Positions 7,942-16,501 of a stretch of DNA of 64,000 bases are shown here, piece after piece. Position 1 is the first letter of the stretch. Every line of letters starts with the position of its first letter. Origin of the DNA: Brucella pseudintermedia. GTDB taxonomy: Bacteria; Pseudomonadota; Alphaproteobacteria; Rhizobiales; Rhizobiaceae. A program made the position numbers and the translations under genes. Location: the NCBI RefSeq assembly GCF_042697365.1, contig NZ_CP137604.1; one strand, written 5' to 3'. Below the pieces are notes generated by a model, which worked only from the letters and a program-made list of their open reading frames with translations, had not been told where the DNA came from and made no database searches.

Positions 7942-9192
7942 GTGTTTGTGTCGTTCTTTCCTCGCCCCAAATTGTTCTTCTGGTCCGCTCTGGGCTGGTG
8001 CCTGCTGGCGGTAATCGGCTGGTATGAGGGAGGGGAAAGGCTGGGCGCAACATTCGGCCTGCCGCCGCTGGCGCCTGACGCCGCGCCGATTATCGGCGCA
8101 AGCATCTTCTGGTCGGCACCGTTTCTCTGGTTCTATATCTATTTCGCGGTGGCGGTGTTCGCGTTCTATCTGTTCTGGGCGTGGTTCTCCCCGCACCCGT
8201 GGCAGCGATGGTCGATACTCGGATCGGCGCTGATCCTGTTCACCACCTATTTCGGCGTACAGGTGAGCGTGGCGGTCAATGCATGGTATGGGCCGTTCTA
8301 CGACATGATACAGAAGGCGCTCTCAACGCCCGGCGCCGTCAGCGCCTCCTACTTCTACTGGGGTTTGGTCACTTTTGCACAGATTGCCTTTATCGGCGTC
8401 ACGGTCGGCGTTCTGAGCCTGTTCTTCGTCAGCCATTATATCTTCCGCTGGCGCACCGCGATGAATGACTATTATGTCCACCATTGGCCGAAACTGCGTT
8501 CCATCGAGGGTGCCGCCCAGCGCGTGCAGGAAGATACGATGCGCTTTTCCACGACGCTCGAACAATTGGGTGTCGATCTGGTAAAGGCTGTTCTGACGCT
8601 GATCGCCTTTCTGCCGGTCCTGTTCAGCTTTTCCGAGAAAATCAATGAATTGCCGGTTCTCGGCGCAATACCGCATGCGCTTGTATGGGCGGCTGTTTTC
8701 TGGGCTGCCTTCGGCACCGGATTTCTGGCGCTGGTTGGCATCAAGTTGCCGGGACTGGAGTTCAACAATCAGCGTGTGGAAGCGGCCTACCGCAAGGAGC
8801 TGGTCTATGGCGAGGACCATGACGATCGCGCCGGGCCAGTCACAATGGCTGAATTGTTCCGCAACGTCCGGCACAATTATTTCCGGCTCTATTTCCACTA
8901 TGTCTATTTCAACGTCGCCCGAATTATATACCTGCAGGCCGACAATATCTTTCCAACCCTGATCCTTATCCCGTCCATCGTGGCGGGAAAGCTGACGCTT
9001 GGCCTGATGAACCAGATTACCAATGTCTTTTCGCAGGTGCAGAGCTCGTTTCAGTATCTCGTCAATTCATGGACGACGATCATCGAACTGCTGTCGATCT
9101 ACAAGCGCCTGAGGGCTTTCGAGGCGACTATCCGCGATGAGCCGCTGCCTTTGCTGGATCGCCAAAATCTGGAAACAGCGCCGTCGGCATAG
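7942..9192 (+). CDS. bacA: BacA/SbmA peptide transporter
   Basis: A 416-residue inner-membrane protein of the SbmA/BacA family, which imports proline-rich peptides, bleomycin-type drugs and other peptides using the proton gradient. The family is seen in FVSHYIFRWRTAMNDYY, the central QRVQEDTMRFS segment and the C-terminal FQYLVNSWTTIIELLSIYKRL. There are about seven transmembrane segments and no nucleotide-binding domain. In Brucella abortus and Sinorhizobium, BacA is needed for chronic intracellular infection or symbiosis and affects very-long-chain fatty acids on lipid A (family knowledge). The GTG start matches family N-termini. It converges on the deacetylase gene with only six bases between stops. 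Confidence 0.93.
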   Translation: MFVSFFPRPKLFFWSALGWCLLAVIGWYEGGERLGATFGLPPLAPDAAPIIGASIFWSAPFLWFYIYFAVAVFAFYLFWAWFSPHPWQRWSILGSALILFTTYFGVQVSVAVNAWYGPFYDMIQKALSTPGAVSASYFYWGLVTFAQIAFIGVTVGVLSLFFVSHYIFRWRTAMNDYYVHHWPKLRSIEGAAQRVQEDTMRFSTTLEQLGVDLVKAVLTLIAFLPVLFSFSEKINELPVLGAIPHALVWAAVFWAAFGTGFLALVGIKLPGLEFNNQRVEAAYRKELVYGEDHDDRAGPVTMAELFRNVRHNYFRLYFHYVYFNVARIIYLQADNIFPTLILIPSIVAGKLTLGLMNQITNVFSQVQSSFQYLVNSWTTIIELLSIYKRLRAFEATIRDEPLPLLDRQNLETAPSA

Positions 9193-9198
9193 AGGAAG

Positions 9199-10194
9199 TC
9201 AGGACCTGTTCTGGCCTGCGTGGATGGCGTCCTTGTCGAGACTGTCCAGATAATCGCCATAGGTGGTGCACTTGACATCAGGCTTGGTGCAGACTTCCGT
9301 CACCAGCCTTTCCATGGCGCGCCAGTAGGCCCCGTCATTCATCAGCACGAAATGAAAGCCAAGCTGAAGCGGAATGCGCTCGCCCGCATATTGCCTGTCG
9401 AACGCCGCCCGGAAAGCCTTGTAGGCCCGTTCCTCAAAAGCCGCCGATTGCCCGGGCGCTTCCTTGCCCTTGGAGTGGCGGACATAGAGATTATAGTCCA
9501 TCGCCACGATGGGGCGTTGCGACGGGCCTTCCGGGATAAGCGGCAATCCAAAGGAGGCGAACCGGCCGGCAAGGATCGGTTCTTCCGGACCGCGGGTGAC
9601 GGACGACGCCTGATAGCGAAAGCCGTTCGCCTTCAGCGCGTCCTGCACCGGCTTCGATGCGGCGAGATAAGGCGCGCGGAAGCCGCTTATGCCGTTCAGC
9701 GCCAGATCGCGCCAGCCTTCCGGCTCGCCTTCGATGCCGTTATTCCTGTAGGCGTCGGCGGTGATGCGGCGAAATTCCTTGATCTCCTTGTCCCAGTCGG
9801 CGGACGACCAGTCGGTGCCGTCGAAATGCCCGCAGCCATGGCTGGCAATCTCGTTCCCTTCCAGATGCGCCTGCCAGATATTGCCGAGGCGCGCGACGAC
9901 TTCATCGCGGCTGAGCGCAAAGCCGACATTGGACGATCCCGCCCGCTTGCGGGGCGGCTGGTAATCGCGCCGGTCCTGTTTGGTCATCAGGAAGACACAG
10001 GAAAGAAAATAGGTGAAATGGGCGTTGTTTTTCTTCGCCAGTTCGCGCGAGCGGGTCCACAGCGCATTGTCATGCGCGCCATCGAAGGAGATCAGCACAT
10101 ATTGCGGCCTTGGGGACACCGGTTCCGCTTGCGCGGCGCAGGTGGAAAGAGCCAGGGCTGAAAGAAGAACAGGACGGGGAGACAGAAAGCGCAT
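9199..10194 (-). CDS. Exported polysaccharide deacetylase-like protein
   Basis: A 331-residue protein with a signal peptide (cleavage near AAQAE, residue 24) and a NodB-homology fold. The metal-binding Asp is in YVLISFDGAHDN and the histidine pair in EIASHGCGHFDG; a late conserved histidine sits in LGFHFVLMN. This fits a periplasmic carbohydrate esterase 4-type deacetylase acting on envelope glycans. The DGAHD motif is a slight departure from the usual DD pair, so substrate and activity are uncertain. It is convergent with bacA. Confidence 0.8.
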   Translation of the reverse strand: MRFLSPRPVLLSALALSTCAAQAEPVSPRPQYVLISFDGAHDNALWTRSRELAKKNNAHFTYFLSCVFLMTKQDRRDYQPPRKRAGSSNVGFALSRDEVVARLGNIWQAHLEGNEIASHGCGHFDGTDWSSADWDKEIKEFRRITADAYRNNGIEGEPEGWRDLALNGISGFRAPYLAASKPVQDALKANGFRYQASSVTRGPEEPILAGRFASFGLPLIPEGPSQRPIVAMDYNLYVRHSKGKEAPGQSAAFEERAYKAFRAAFDRQYAGERIPLQLGFHFVLMNDGAYWRAMERLVTEVCTKPDVKCTTYGDYLDSLDKDAIHAGQNRS

Positions 10195-10394
10195 GGACCA
10201 CTGAACGAGCGGGAGGAGGAAGGGTTCCGAAGAATTGTCGCTAGTTCTTGAATAAGGCTATTGTCGGACCGAAATGCACTTTGTGACACGTGTTTCGGCT
10301 TATTTCGCAGACGGGTCTTACATATGGCGCGAAATCCGACTAAAAGCGCCAGAACAACAAATGCGAACATCAATTTGGCTTTAGCGGCAGGTCC

Positions 10395-11078
10395 ATGGCA
10401 GACGACAGTTTCATTCGCGAGGTAAACGAGGAAATCCGTTCGGAACGGGCAAAGCAGGTCTGGCGGAACTTCGGTCCGCTGGTGATCGGCGCCGCTGTGG
10501 CCATCGTTCTGGGAACGGCTGGCTGGGTCGGCTATCAACACTGGACCGACAGCAAGGCTTCCGCTTCCGGCGACAAGTTCCTTGCCGCACTGGACCTCGC
10601 CTCGGAAGGCAAGAACGATGAGGCGCTGGCTGCGCTCGACGATCTGGAAAAGACCGGCTACGGCTCCTATCCGGTGCTGGCGCGTCTGCGCGCCGCATCG
10701 GTGATCGCCGACAAGGGCGATGCCGCCGGTGCCGTGAAGGCCTTCGATGACGTTGCCGCCGACAATGCCGTGCCCGCGCCGCTGCGCGATGTGGCGCGCC
10801 TGCGGGCAGGCTATCTGCTGGTCGACAGCGGTTCTTATGACGATGTGGCCAAGCGGGTGGAAACGCTTTCCGCTGACGGCAACCCGATGCGCTCCAGCGC
10901 GCGGGAAGCCCTGGGCCTGGCTGCATGGAAGGCCGGGCGTTTCGATGACGCGGTCAAGCTGTTCCAGCAGATTGCCAATGACAGTCTGGCCCCGGCCAAT
11001 ATTCGCCAGCGTTCCAACACGATGCTCGATCTGATGCGCAGCGCAGGCGTCAAGGTGCCTGACGCGCAAAGCACTTAA
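10395..11078 (+). CDS. YfgM-like membrane-anchored TPR protein
   Basis: A 227-residue protein with an N-terminal cytoplasmic part (FIREVNEEIRSERAKQVW), one transmembrane helix (about residues 28-48) and a periplasmic tetratricopeptide region. This layout matches YfgM, an ancillary SecYEG-associated protein that works with periplasmic chaperones. It is followed after 30 bases by der, the same order as the yfgM-yfgL-der neighbourhood in many Proteobacteria, but bamB is absent between them here. Function is inferred from family and context. Confidence 0.8.
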   Translation: MADDSFIREVNEEIRSERAKQVWRNFGPLVIGAAVAIVLGTAGWVGYQHWTDSKASASGDKFLAALDLASEGKNDEALAALDDLEKTGYGSYPVLARLRAASVIADKGDAAGAVKAFDDVAADNAVPAPLRDVARLRAGYLLVDSGSYDDVAKRVETLSADGNPMRSSAREALGLAAWKAGRFDDAVKLFQQIANDSLAPANIRQRSNTMLDLMRSAGVKVPDAQST

Positions 11079-11108
11079 AATTTGTAAGTTTTGGAGTCAT
11101 CTTCTCCC

Positions 11109-12560
11109 ATGGGTTTCACAGTCGCCATCGTCGGGCGTCCCAATGTCGGCAAGTCCACGCTGTTCAATCGCCTCGTCGGCCGCAAGCTGGCGCTGGTCGA
11201 TGACCTGCCGGGCGTCACGCGCGACCGGCGCATCCACGATGCCAAACTCTACGATCTGAAGTTTCAGGTCATTGATACGGCCGGTCTTGAAGAAGCTGCC
11301 AATGACAGCCTGGAAGCGCGGATGCGCGCCCAGACCGAGGCTGCCATTCAGGAAGCGGACGTTATCCTGTTCGTCATCGACGCCAAGGCTGGCATTACGC
11401 CGACCGACAGCACCTTCGCCGAAGTGGTGCGCCGTTCCGGCAAGCCGGTCGTGCTGGTTGCCAACAAGGCGGAAGCGCGCGGCGCGCAATCCGGCATGTA
11501 CGACGCTTTCCAGCTCGGCCTTGGCGAACCCTGCCCGATTTCTGCCGAGCACGGTCAGGGGATGCCTGATCTGCGCGACGCGATTGTCGAGCTTTTGGGC
11601 GAAGAGCGTGTCTTTGCCGACGAGAAGGAAGAGGAAGCCGCCGACGAGGTTTTCACGCCGAAGGCTGTCGGCGAATTGATCGGCGATGACATCGAGGACC
11701 CGGATGAGGAAGAAATCCCGGCCTATGATGCCACCAAGCCGATGCGCATCGCCATCGTCGGGCGTCCGAATGCCGGCAAGTCCACGCTCATCAACACGAT
11801 GCTCGGCGAAGACCGCCTGCTGACCGGACCGGAAGCAGGCATTACGCGTGACTCGATCTCGGTGGATTGGGAATGGCGTGGCCGCAAGATCAAGCTGTTC
11901 GATACGGCTGGCCTTCGCCGCAAGTCGCGCGTGCAGGAAAAGCTCGAAAAGCTGTCGGTTGCCGACGGTCTGCGCGCGATCCGTTTCGCGGAAGTCGTGA
12001 TCATCGTGCTCGACGCGACGATCCCGTTCGAAAAGCAGGATTTGCAGATTGCCGATCTCATCATCCGCGAGGGCCGGGCGCCGATCATCGCATTCAACAA
12101 ATGGGATCTGATCGAGGACCGCCAGATGGTTCTTGCCGATCTTTACGAAAAGACGGCCCGCCTGCTGCCGCAGGTGCGCGGGATTCGCGCCGTGCCGATT
12201 TCCGGCGAGCGCGGGCAGGGCATCGACAAGCTCATGGAGAATGTCGTCAAGACCCACGAAATCTGGAACCGTCGTATTTCGACCGGGCGCCTCAACCGCT
12301 GGCTGACGGGTGTCATCGCGCACCAGCCGCCACCGGCAGTCTCGGGCCGCCGCCTGAAGGTGAAATATATGACGCAGGTAAAGACGCGCCCGCCGGGCTT
12401 CGTGGTCTCCTGCTCGCGCCCCGATGCGATGCCGCAATCCTATGTGCGCTATCTCATCAACGGCCTGCGCGAAACTTTCGATATGCCGGGTGTGCCGATC
12501 CGGCTTTCATTGCGCACCTCGGATAATCCGTTCGCAGGCCGCGCCAAAAAGAAGAAGTGA
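11109..12560 (+). CDS. der: Ribosome-assembly GTPase Der (EngA)
   Basis: A 483-residue tandem GTPase that matures the 50S ribosomal subunit. Two complete G domains are visible. The first has GRPNVGKST and DTAGLEE, with the guanine-specificity motif as ANKAEA rather than the usual NKxD. The second has GRPNAGKST, DTAGLRR and FNKWD. They are joined by an acidic linker (EDPDEEEIPAYD) and followed by a KH-like RNA-binding domain. Lys-rich residues close the protein. The frame is open from TTG 11091, but ATG 11109 (MGFTVAIVGRPN) matches the family. Essential in most bacteria. Confidence 0.96.
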   Translation: MGFTVAIVGRPNVGKSTLFNRLVGRKLALVDDLPGVTRDRRIHDAKLYDLKFQVIDTAGLEEAANDSLEARMRAQTEAAIQEADVILFVIDAKAGITPTDSTFAEVVRRSGKPVVLVANKAEARGAQSGMYDAFQLGLGEPCPISAEHGQGMPDLRDAIVELLGEERVFADEKEEEAADEVFTPKAVGELIGDDIEDPDEEEIPAYDATKPMRIAIVGRPNAGKSTLINTMLGEDRLLTGPEAGITRDSISVDWEWRGRKIKLFDTAGLRRKSRVQEKLEKLSVADGLRAIRFAEVVIIVLDATIPFEKQDLQIADLIIREGRAPIIAFNKWDLIEDRQMVLADLYEKTARLLPQVRGIRAVPISGERGQGIDKLMENVVKTHEIWNRRISTGRLNRWLTGVIAHQPPPAVSGRRLKVKYMTQVKTRPPGFVVSCSRPDAMPQSYVRYLINGLRETFDMPGVPIRLSLRTSDNPFAGRAKKKK

Positions 12561-12590
12561 CAAAAAGCCCGGAGCGATCCGGGCTTTTTG
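12561..12590 (+). terminator. Rho-independent terminator of der
   Basis: Perfect stem AAAAAGCCCGGA with TCCGGGCTTTTT around a GCGA loop, beginning right at the der stop codon and ending in a T run. It is nearly symmetric and could also stop the minus-strand gene at 12620. Confidence 0.92.
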
Positions 12591-12619
12591 TTGTCTCTGC
12601 AGTTCAGTCCAGCCTGCCG

Positions 12620-13087
12620 TTATTTCGATAGCCACGGATTATTGGACCTATCGTAGATATAGGTTCTTTTCGGTCTTGGGGAGTAGAGAAGATAAGGGAC
12701 CCAAACAATCGCTGGCAACCATGACATAAGCAATACGAAGCCATTCGCGTCAGAATCCGCTGCGGTTGCAGGTGTTGCAAAAAGAACAGGGAGCATATTC
12801 AATATGCCGGATGCAAGCAGAAATATTACCATGAATGTCCTAAAGGTCTTCAAATAGTAATAGTTTGCGTACAAAGCGTATAATGATCCGAGAACGAATG
12901 TTATGTTTATAACTCCATGATATAAGAATATCATAGTTTGAAAACTTGAATCGATATTTGCAAAATAAAATATTCGTATATAAATATAAATCATATAAGA
13001 GCTAACTAATATATTAACGACAATTCCCAATAGCAAGAGAAGGAGTCCGCCGCCGATTGGGAGATGTTCTTTCATTTCATCAGACAT
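12620..13087 (-). CDS. DUF2569-like membrane protein in an AT-rich patch
   Basis: A 155-residue protein with four predicted transmembrane helices (about 12-34, 55-75, 83-103 and 117-135). It ends in a soluble YDRSNNPWLSK tail, similar to the tail of DUF2569 proteins. The DNA is much more AT-rich than the genes on either side and uses many ATA/TAT codons, which suggests horizontal acquisition. Function is unknown. The start follows directly after the stop of a small upstream frame (TAAATG junction), so the two may have been one operon or one ancestral gene. Confidence 0.65.
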   Translation of the reverse strand: MSDEMKEHLPIGGGLLLLLLGIVVNILVSSYMIYIYIRIFYFANIDSSFQTMIFLYHGVINITFVLGSLYALYANYYYLKTFRTFMVIFLLASGILNMLPVLFATPATAADSDANGFVLLMSWLPAIVWVPYLLYSPRPKRTYIYDRSNNPWLSK

Positions 13088-13270
13088 TTAATCATTTCCC
13101 GTATTATTCGAAATAATTGATGCTAACGCTCCAATCAAAATTGGCTGAATAAGTCCAGCGTCGCGATCTAATAATTTAGTTGAAATGACGCGGGCGCGCT
13201 TCTTCTCTAAAGGGAAGGGTCTTCTATTTGATGGGATTTTCCATTTTCCCGGTATGCTCCAAATTCGCAT
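13088..13270 (-). CDS. Small hypothetical ORF upstream of the DUF2569-like gene
   Basis: A 60-codon frame ending immediately before the DUF2569 start; the frame stays open further upstream to 13381. It ends in a hydrophobic stretch (LIQPILIGALASI), followed by SNNTGND. No family is recognised, no good ribosome-binding site is seen, and it could be a fragment of a larger lost gene. Listed because the spacing with the next gene looks like an operon. Confidence 0.25.
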   Translation of the reverse strand: MRIWSIPGKWKIPSNRRPFPLEKKRARVISTKLLDRDAGLIQPILIGALASIISNNTGND

Positions 13271-13341
13271 TTTCGAGTTGAGCTTGGCTTCTACGGCTGC
13301 TAATCCGCCCGCTTTCCGCTTTCCTCCAAAAAGGTGCAGTA

Positions 13342-14661
13342 ATGACGAAGGCTGACCAGAGCCGTTTCGACGGCGTGACATTGGGCATCGATTTCGGCAC
13401 GACCAACACGGTTCTTTCCGTTGCAGCGCCGGATGGCACGACGGCGGTTCTCAGTGTTCCGAAGGATGGGGTTGATATTACCGGCTACCGTTCGGTTCTC
13501 TGCTTCTGGCAGGATCGCGAAACCGGCGAGCGCACCGTCGAAAGCGGGCCGTGGGCGATGGACGTATTCGTCAATGCGCCGCACTCCACGCGCATGCTGC
13601 AATCGTTCAAGACATTCGCGGCCTCGAAATCCTTCACCGACACGCCGGTTTTCGGCAAGCGGTTCAAGTTCGAGGATATCCTGACCACTTTCCTCAACAC
13701 GGTTGCCGCGCGGCTGGGTGACCGTCTGCCGCCAAAGGGCAATCGCGTGGTTATTGGCAGGCCCGTGATCTTTGCGGGCGCATCGCCCGATGAAGCGCTG
13801 GCCATGCAGCGCTATGAAAAGGCGTTCCGGGCGTTCGGCTTCACCGACATTCATTATGTCTATGAGCCTGTGGCGGCTGCCTATTTTTATGCGCAGGAAC
13901 TGACAGCCGCGTCCACCGTTCTGGTGGCCGATTTCGGCGGCGGTACGAGCGACTTTTCCATCGTGCGGTTTGACGTGGGCAAGCAGGGCCTGAGCTTCAC
14001 GCCGCTCAGCCAGACGGGTGTCGGCATCGCAGGCGACACATTCGATTACCGCATCATCGACAACGCCGTGTCGCCGCTGCTTGGAAAGGGGACTGAATAT
14101 CAGTCCTTCGGCAAAAGGCTGACCGTGCCGAACCATTATTATGCGAACTTTGCGCGCTGGAACACGCTGTTCCTGATGAACTCTCCGGCCACCATCCGCG
14201 ATCTGGACGAACTGGCCCGGCAAGCGGTTGACCCGAAGCCGCTCGAACATTTCATTAACCTGATCGAGAACGATTACGGCTACGAGATTTATCGCGCCGT
14301 GTCGGACCTCAAGGTGCGCCTTTCATCGCAGCGCATGTCGGAACTGCACTTCAAGGCCGACGATTTTGAAATCCGTACCGACATTACGCGCAATGATTTC
14401 GAAAACTGGATCGCGGACGATGTGCGCCAGATCGAGCAGTCGGTGCAGCAGGCGGTCGACAAGGCGGAACTGGAAACGTCATCTATCGACCGGGTTTTCC
14501 TCACCGGCGGCACGTCTTTCGTGCCGGTCATCCGCACCGTGTTTGAAAGCCGCTTTCCCGATGCCGCGGTGACAAGCTCGAACCAGTTCGACTCCATCGC
14601 CAACGGCCTCGCCTTGATCGGGCAGAGCGCGGATATCGAACGCTGGTCTGTGAAGAGTTAG
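13342..14661 (+). CDS. Short Hsp70-family (YegD-like) chaperone
   Basis: A 439-residue actin-fold ATPase. Phosphate-1 motif GIDFGTTNT is near residue 15, phosphate-2 VADFGGGTSDFS near residue 195, and the adenosine motif FLTGGTSFVPVI near residue 385. The C-terminal substrate-binding and lid domains of DnaK are missing, as in YegD/HscC-like short Hsp70s. No co-chaperone is adjacent. Clients are unknown; ATP binding is well supported. It is convergent with the L,D-transpeptidase gene. Confidence 0.88.
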   Translation: MTKADQSRFDGVTLGIDFGTTNTVLSVAAPDGTTAVLSVPKDGVDITGYRSVLCFWQDRETGERTVESGPWAMDVFVNAPHSTRMLQSFKTFAASKSFTDTPVFGKRFKFEDILTTFLNTVAARLGDRLPPKGNRVVIGRPVIFAGASPDEALAMQRYEKAFRAFGFTDIHYVYEPVAAAYFYAQELTAASTVLVADFGGGTSDFSIVRFDVGKQGLSFTPLSQTGVGIAGDTFDYRIIDNAVSPLLGKGTEYQSFGKRLTVPNHYYANFARWNTLFLMNSPATIRDLDELARQAVDPKPLEHFINLIENDYGYEIYRAVSDLKVRLSSQRMSELHFKADDFEIRTDITRNDFENWIADDVRQIEQSVQQAVDKAELETSSIDRVFLTGGTSFVPVIRTVFESRFPDAAVTSSNQFDSIANGLALIGQSADIERWSVKS

Positions 14662-14716
14662 AGCGGTTTCAACGATCCCGTTAAAAGCAGGAGCCGCTCG
14701 AAAGGCATCTGGAAGG

Positions 14717-15259
14717 TCAGGGCAGAATTTCTATCGGCGTTCCGGTCGGAACCCTGGCCCATATGTCACGCATTTCCGCATCGGTGACGGCAATGCAGCC
14801 ATCGGTCCAGTCCCAGAGCCGGTGTGCGGATGCCAGCCAGCCCCAGCCGTTCGGCAGGCCGTGGATCATGATATTGCCGCCCGGTGCGTGACCGGCTGCC
14901 GCGGCGGCCTGCTTGTCGTTTTCGTTCGGATAGGAAATATGCAGGCTCAGATGCGCCATCGAACGCGGGTTGCGCCAGTCGATGACATAACGTCCTTCCG
15001 GTGTTTTTTCATCGCCTTCGCGCTGCTTGTGCCCGCCATCGCCGTTGCTGCCGAGCGATATGCGATAGGTGCCGATTGTCCTGCCGTCGCGAAGCAGGAA
15101 CATCTGGCGACTGGCTTTTTCCACACGGATCGCATCGGCCTGCTGGTCGGAGGGGGCGGCGAGGGGAGGCTCGGCGAGGCTGATCCGGGCCATGACCTTG
15201 GTATAGCCGAACAGGACGATAGCGGCGAGCACTATGGCGAAAAGGAACTTCTTGAACAT
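14717..15259 (-). CDS. L,D-transpeptidase (YkuD domain), membrane-anchored
   Basis: About 180 residues: an N-terminal signal anchor (MFKKFLFAIVLAAIVLFGY) followed by a YkuD catalytic domain. The active-site signature is IMIHG (His) and TDGCIAV (Cys) near the C-terminus. Such enzymes make 3-3 crosslinks in peptidoglycan or attach outer-membrane proteins to it; in Rhizobiales they are numerous. The longer GTG start at 15319 would put a charged stretch ahead of the anchor, so ATG 15259 is preferred. It acts in the periplasm. Confidence 0.85.
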   Translation of the reverse strand: MFKKFLFAIVLAAIVLFGYTKVMARISLAEPPLAAPSDQQADAIRVEKASRQMFLLRDGRTIGTYRISLGSNGDGGHKQREGDEKTPEGRYVIDWRNPRSMAHLSLHISYPNENDKQAAAAAGHAPGGNIMIHGLPNGWGWLASAHRLWDWTDGCIAVTDAEMRDIWARVPTGTPIEILP

Positions 15260-15354
15260 GGTGCTCGCTTCGAACAAATCGGTATCGGCCCGCTTTTCAC
15301 GGGTGATTGGGGCTTTCACAAGTCGAACATGGCCTGTGAAGTCATTACCACGAC

Positions 15355-15777
15355 TTAGGAAGCGGTTGCCCTATCCGCAAAACAGGCGGCGATTTCCTTG
15401 TTGGCGCCGAGCTTTTCGGCCCATTTGACCAGATCGGGCATCTCGCTTCGTTCAGCCATCCCGCCCCAGACGTCCTTCAGTTCGGGTGACTTGCCGGACA
15501 GGTCGAAAAAGAAGTAGCCGGGATCGGCCACCGGAACATCCGCATAGACGACAGACCAGTTGCCATATTGCATGAAGCTCTCAATGTTGACGGAAGCCGG
15601 TTTGACTTTCTTGCCGAGGCTGCGCGCGATGAGAGACCTGTAGTCCGATTTCACCTGCCGGGTGAGCGTCGTCGTTACGCCGTCGCAGGCAGATTTGGCG
15701 AAGGCGCTCCCTGCCGGAAGAGCCATCGCAACGGCAAGCAGAAGTGTCGCTCCGGCAGGCGAAACGCGGGGGTACAT
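15355..15777 (-). CDS. Exported hypothetical protein
   Basis: About 140 residues with a clear signal peptide (LLLAVAMALPAGSAFA, cleaved near residue 25). The mature part has two cysteines (ACDG, ACFAD) and a YFFFDLSG segment. I do not recognise the family. The frame stays open for 180 more codons upstream, but that part is the antisense of the GFA gene. The AAGGA site five bases before ATG 15777 marks the true start. It probably works in the periplasm. Confidence 0.65.
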   Translation of the reverse strand: MYPRVSPAGATLLLAVAMALPAGSAFAKSACDGVTTTLTRQVKSDYRSLIARSLGKKVKPASVNIESFMQYGNWSVVYADVPVADPGYFFFDLSGKSPELKDVWGGMAERSEMPDLVKWAEKLGANKEIAACFADRATAS

Positions 15778-15907
15778 CATTTTCCTTAGAAAAAAGCCAC
15801 CGCGATAATTCCGATTTCCAGGCCGCTCCATCAATTTCCCACTCCAAAACTTGACGATACTGTTTTCATCGCAAATAGAACGGCGGTTATCAAACAAAAG
15901 ATGGCTT

Positions 15908-16300
15908 CTAATTCTCAAAGCGGCTTGACCCTTCACGGTCGCGCTCATAGCCGTGCATGTCCGGGAAAGGCGGCAGCCAGCTTTCGCGACGGATGGTCCA
16001 GAGTTCATAGGTCGGCCTGAACTGATCCGGCACATCGAGCGAACCGAGATTGACTTCGATCTCGTCGCCGCTGTGGCCGAAAACGGACGACCCGCAGCGC
16101 GGGCAAAAATGACGTCCCGCGTAGTCCCGGGTTTCTCCCTCGACCGTAACCGCAGTCTCGGGGAATATCGCAGAAGCGTGAAACAGCGCGCCGTGATGCT
16201 TGCGGCAGTCGAGGCAATGGCAGATGCCGACCCGGTAGGGCTGTCCCGCCGCTTCGAAGCGAACATTGCCGCACAGGCATCCGCCCATGACCTTATCCAT
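15908..16300 (-). CDS. GFA-family zinc-binding protein
   Basis: About 130 residues of the glutathione-dependent formaldehyde-activating (GFA) fold. Zinc ligands are visible as CLCG (residues 8-10), CHCLDC and CPRC. The ATG at 16300 has a strong GGAGGT five bases upstream; the longer frame to 16363 is not needed. Many GFA-domain proteins are not formaldehyde enzymes, so only zinc binding is firmly supported. It is transcribed toward the exported hypothetical gene and could share a transcript with it. Confidence 0.85.
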   Translation of the reverse strand: MDKVMGGCLCGNVRFEAAGQPYRVGICHCLDCRKHHGALFHASAIFPETAVTVEGETRDYAGRHFCPRCGSSVFGHSGDEIEVNLGSLDVPDQFRPTYELWTIRRESWLPPFPDMHGYERDREGSSRFEN

Positions 16301-16501
16301 GGTGCACCTCCTCGCCGCAGCTTTTCCGGCATGTGTAAAGCAGGATTCGCTTAAACCCCGCATTAACCATATTCGTTCATGGTTAACGCGCTGCTGATAA
16401 TGACTGTATTCGCCAGAGCTGCAAGCGCGTCCTCACCCGTCGGACAAGGTTAATACTCCGTTATCGCCGCGTCGGTTTAGTCAGTGTGAGTGGAGTGTGC
16501 G

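Noticed and set aside
11097..12437. Minus-strand open frame of 446 codons antisense to der
   Set aside because: Complete GTPase motifs on the plus strand settle the coding strand.
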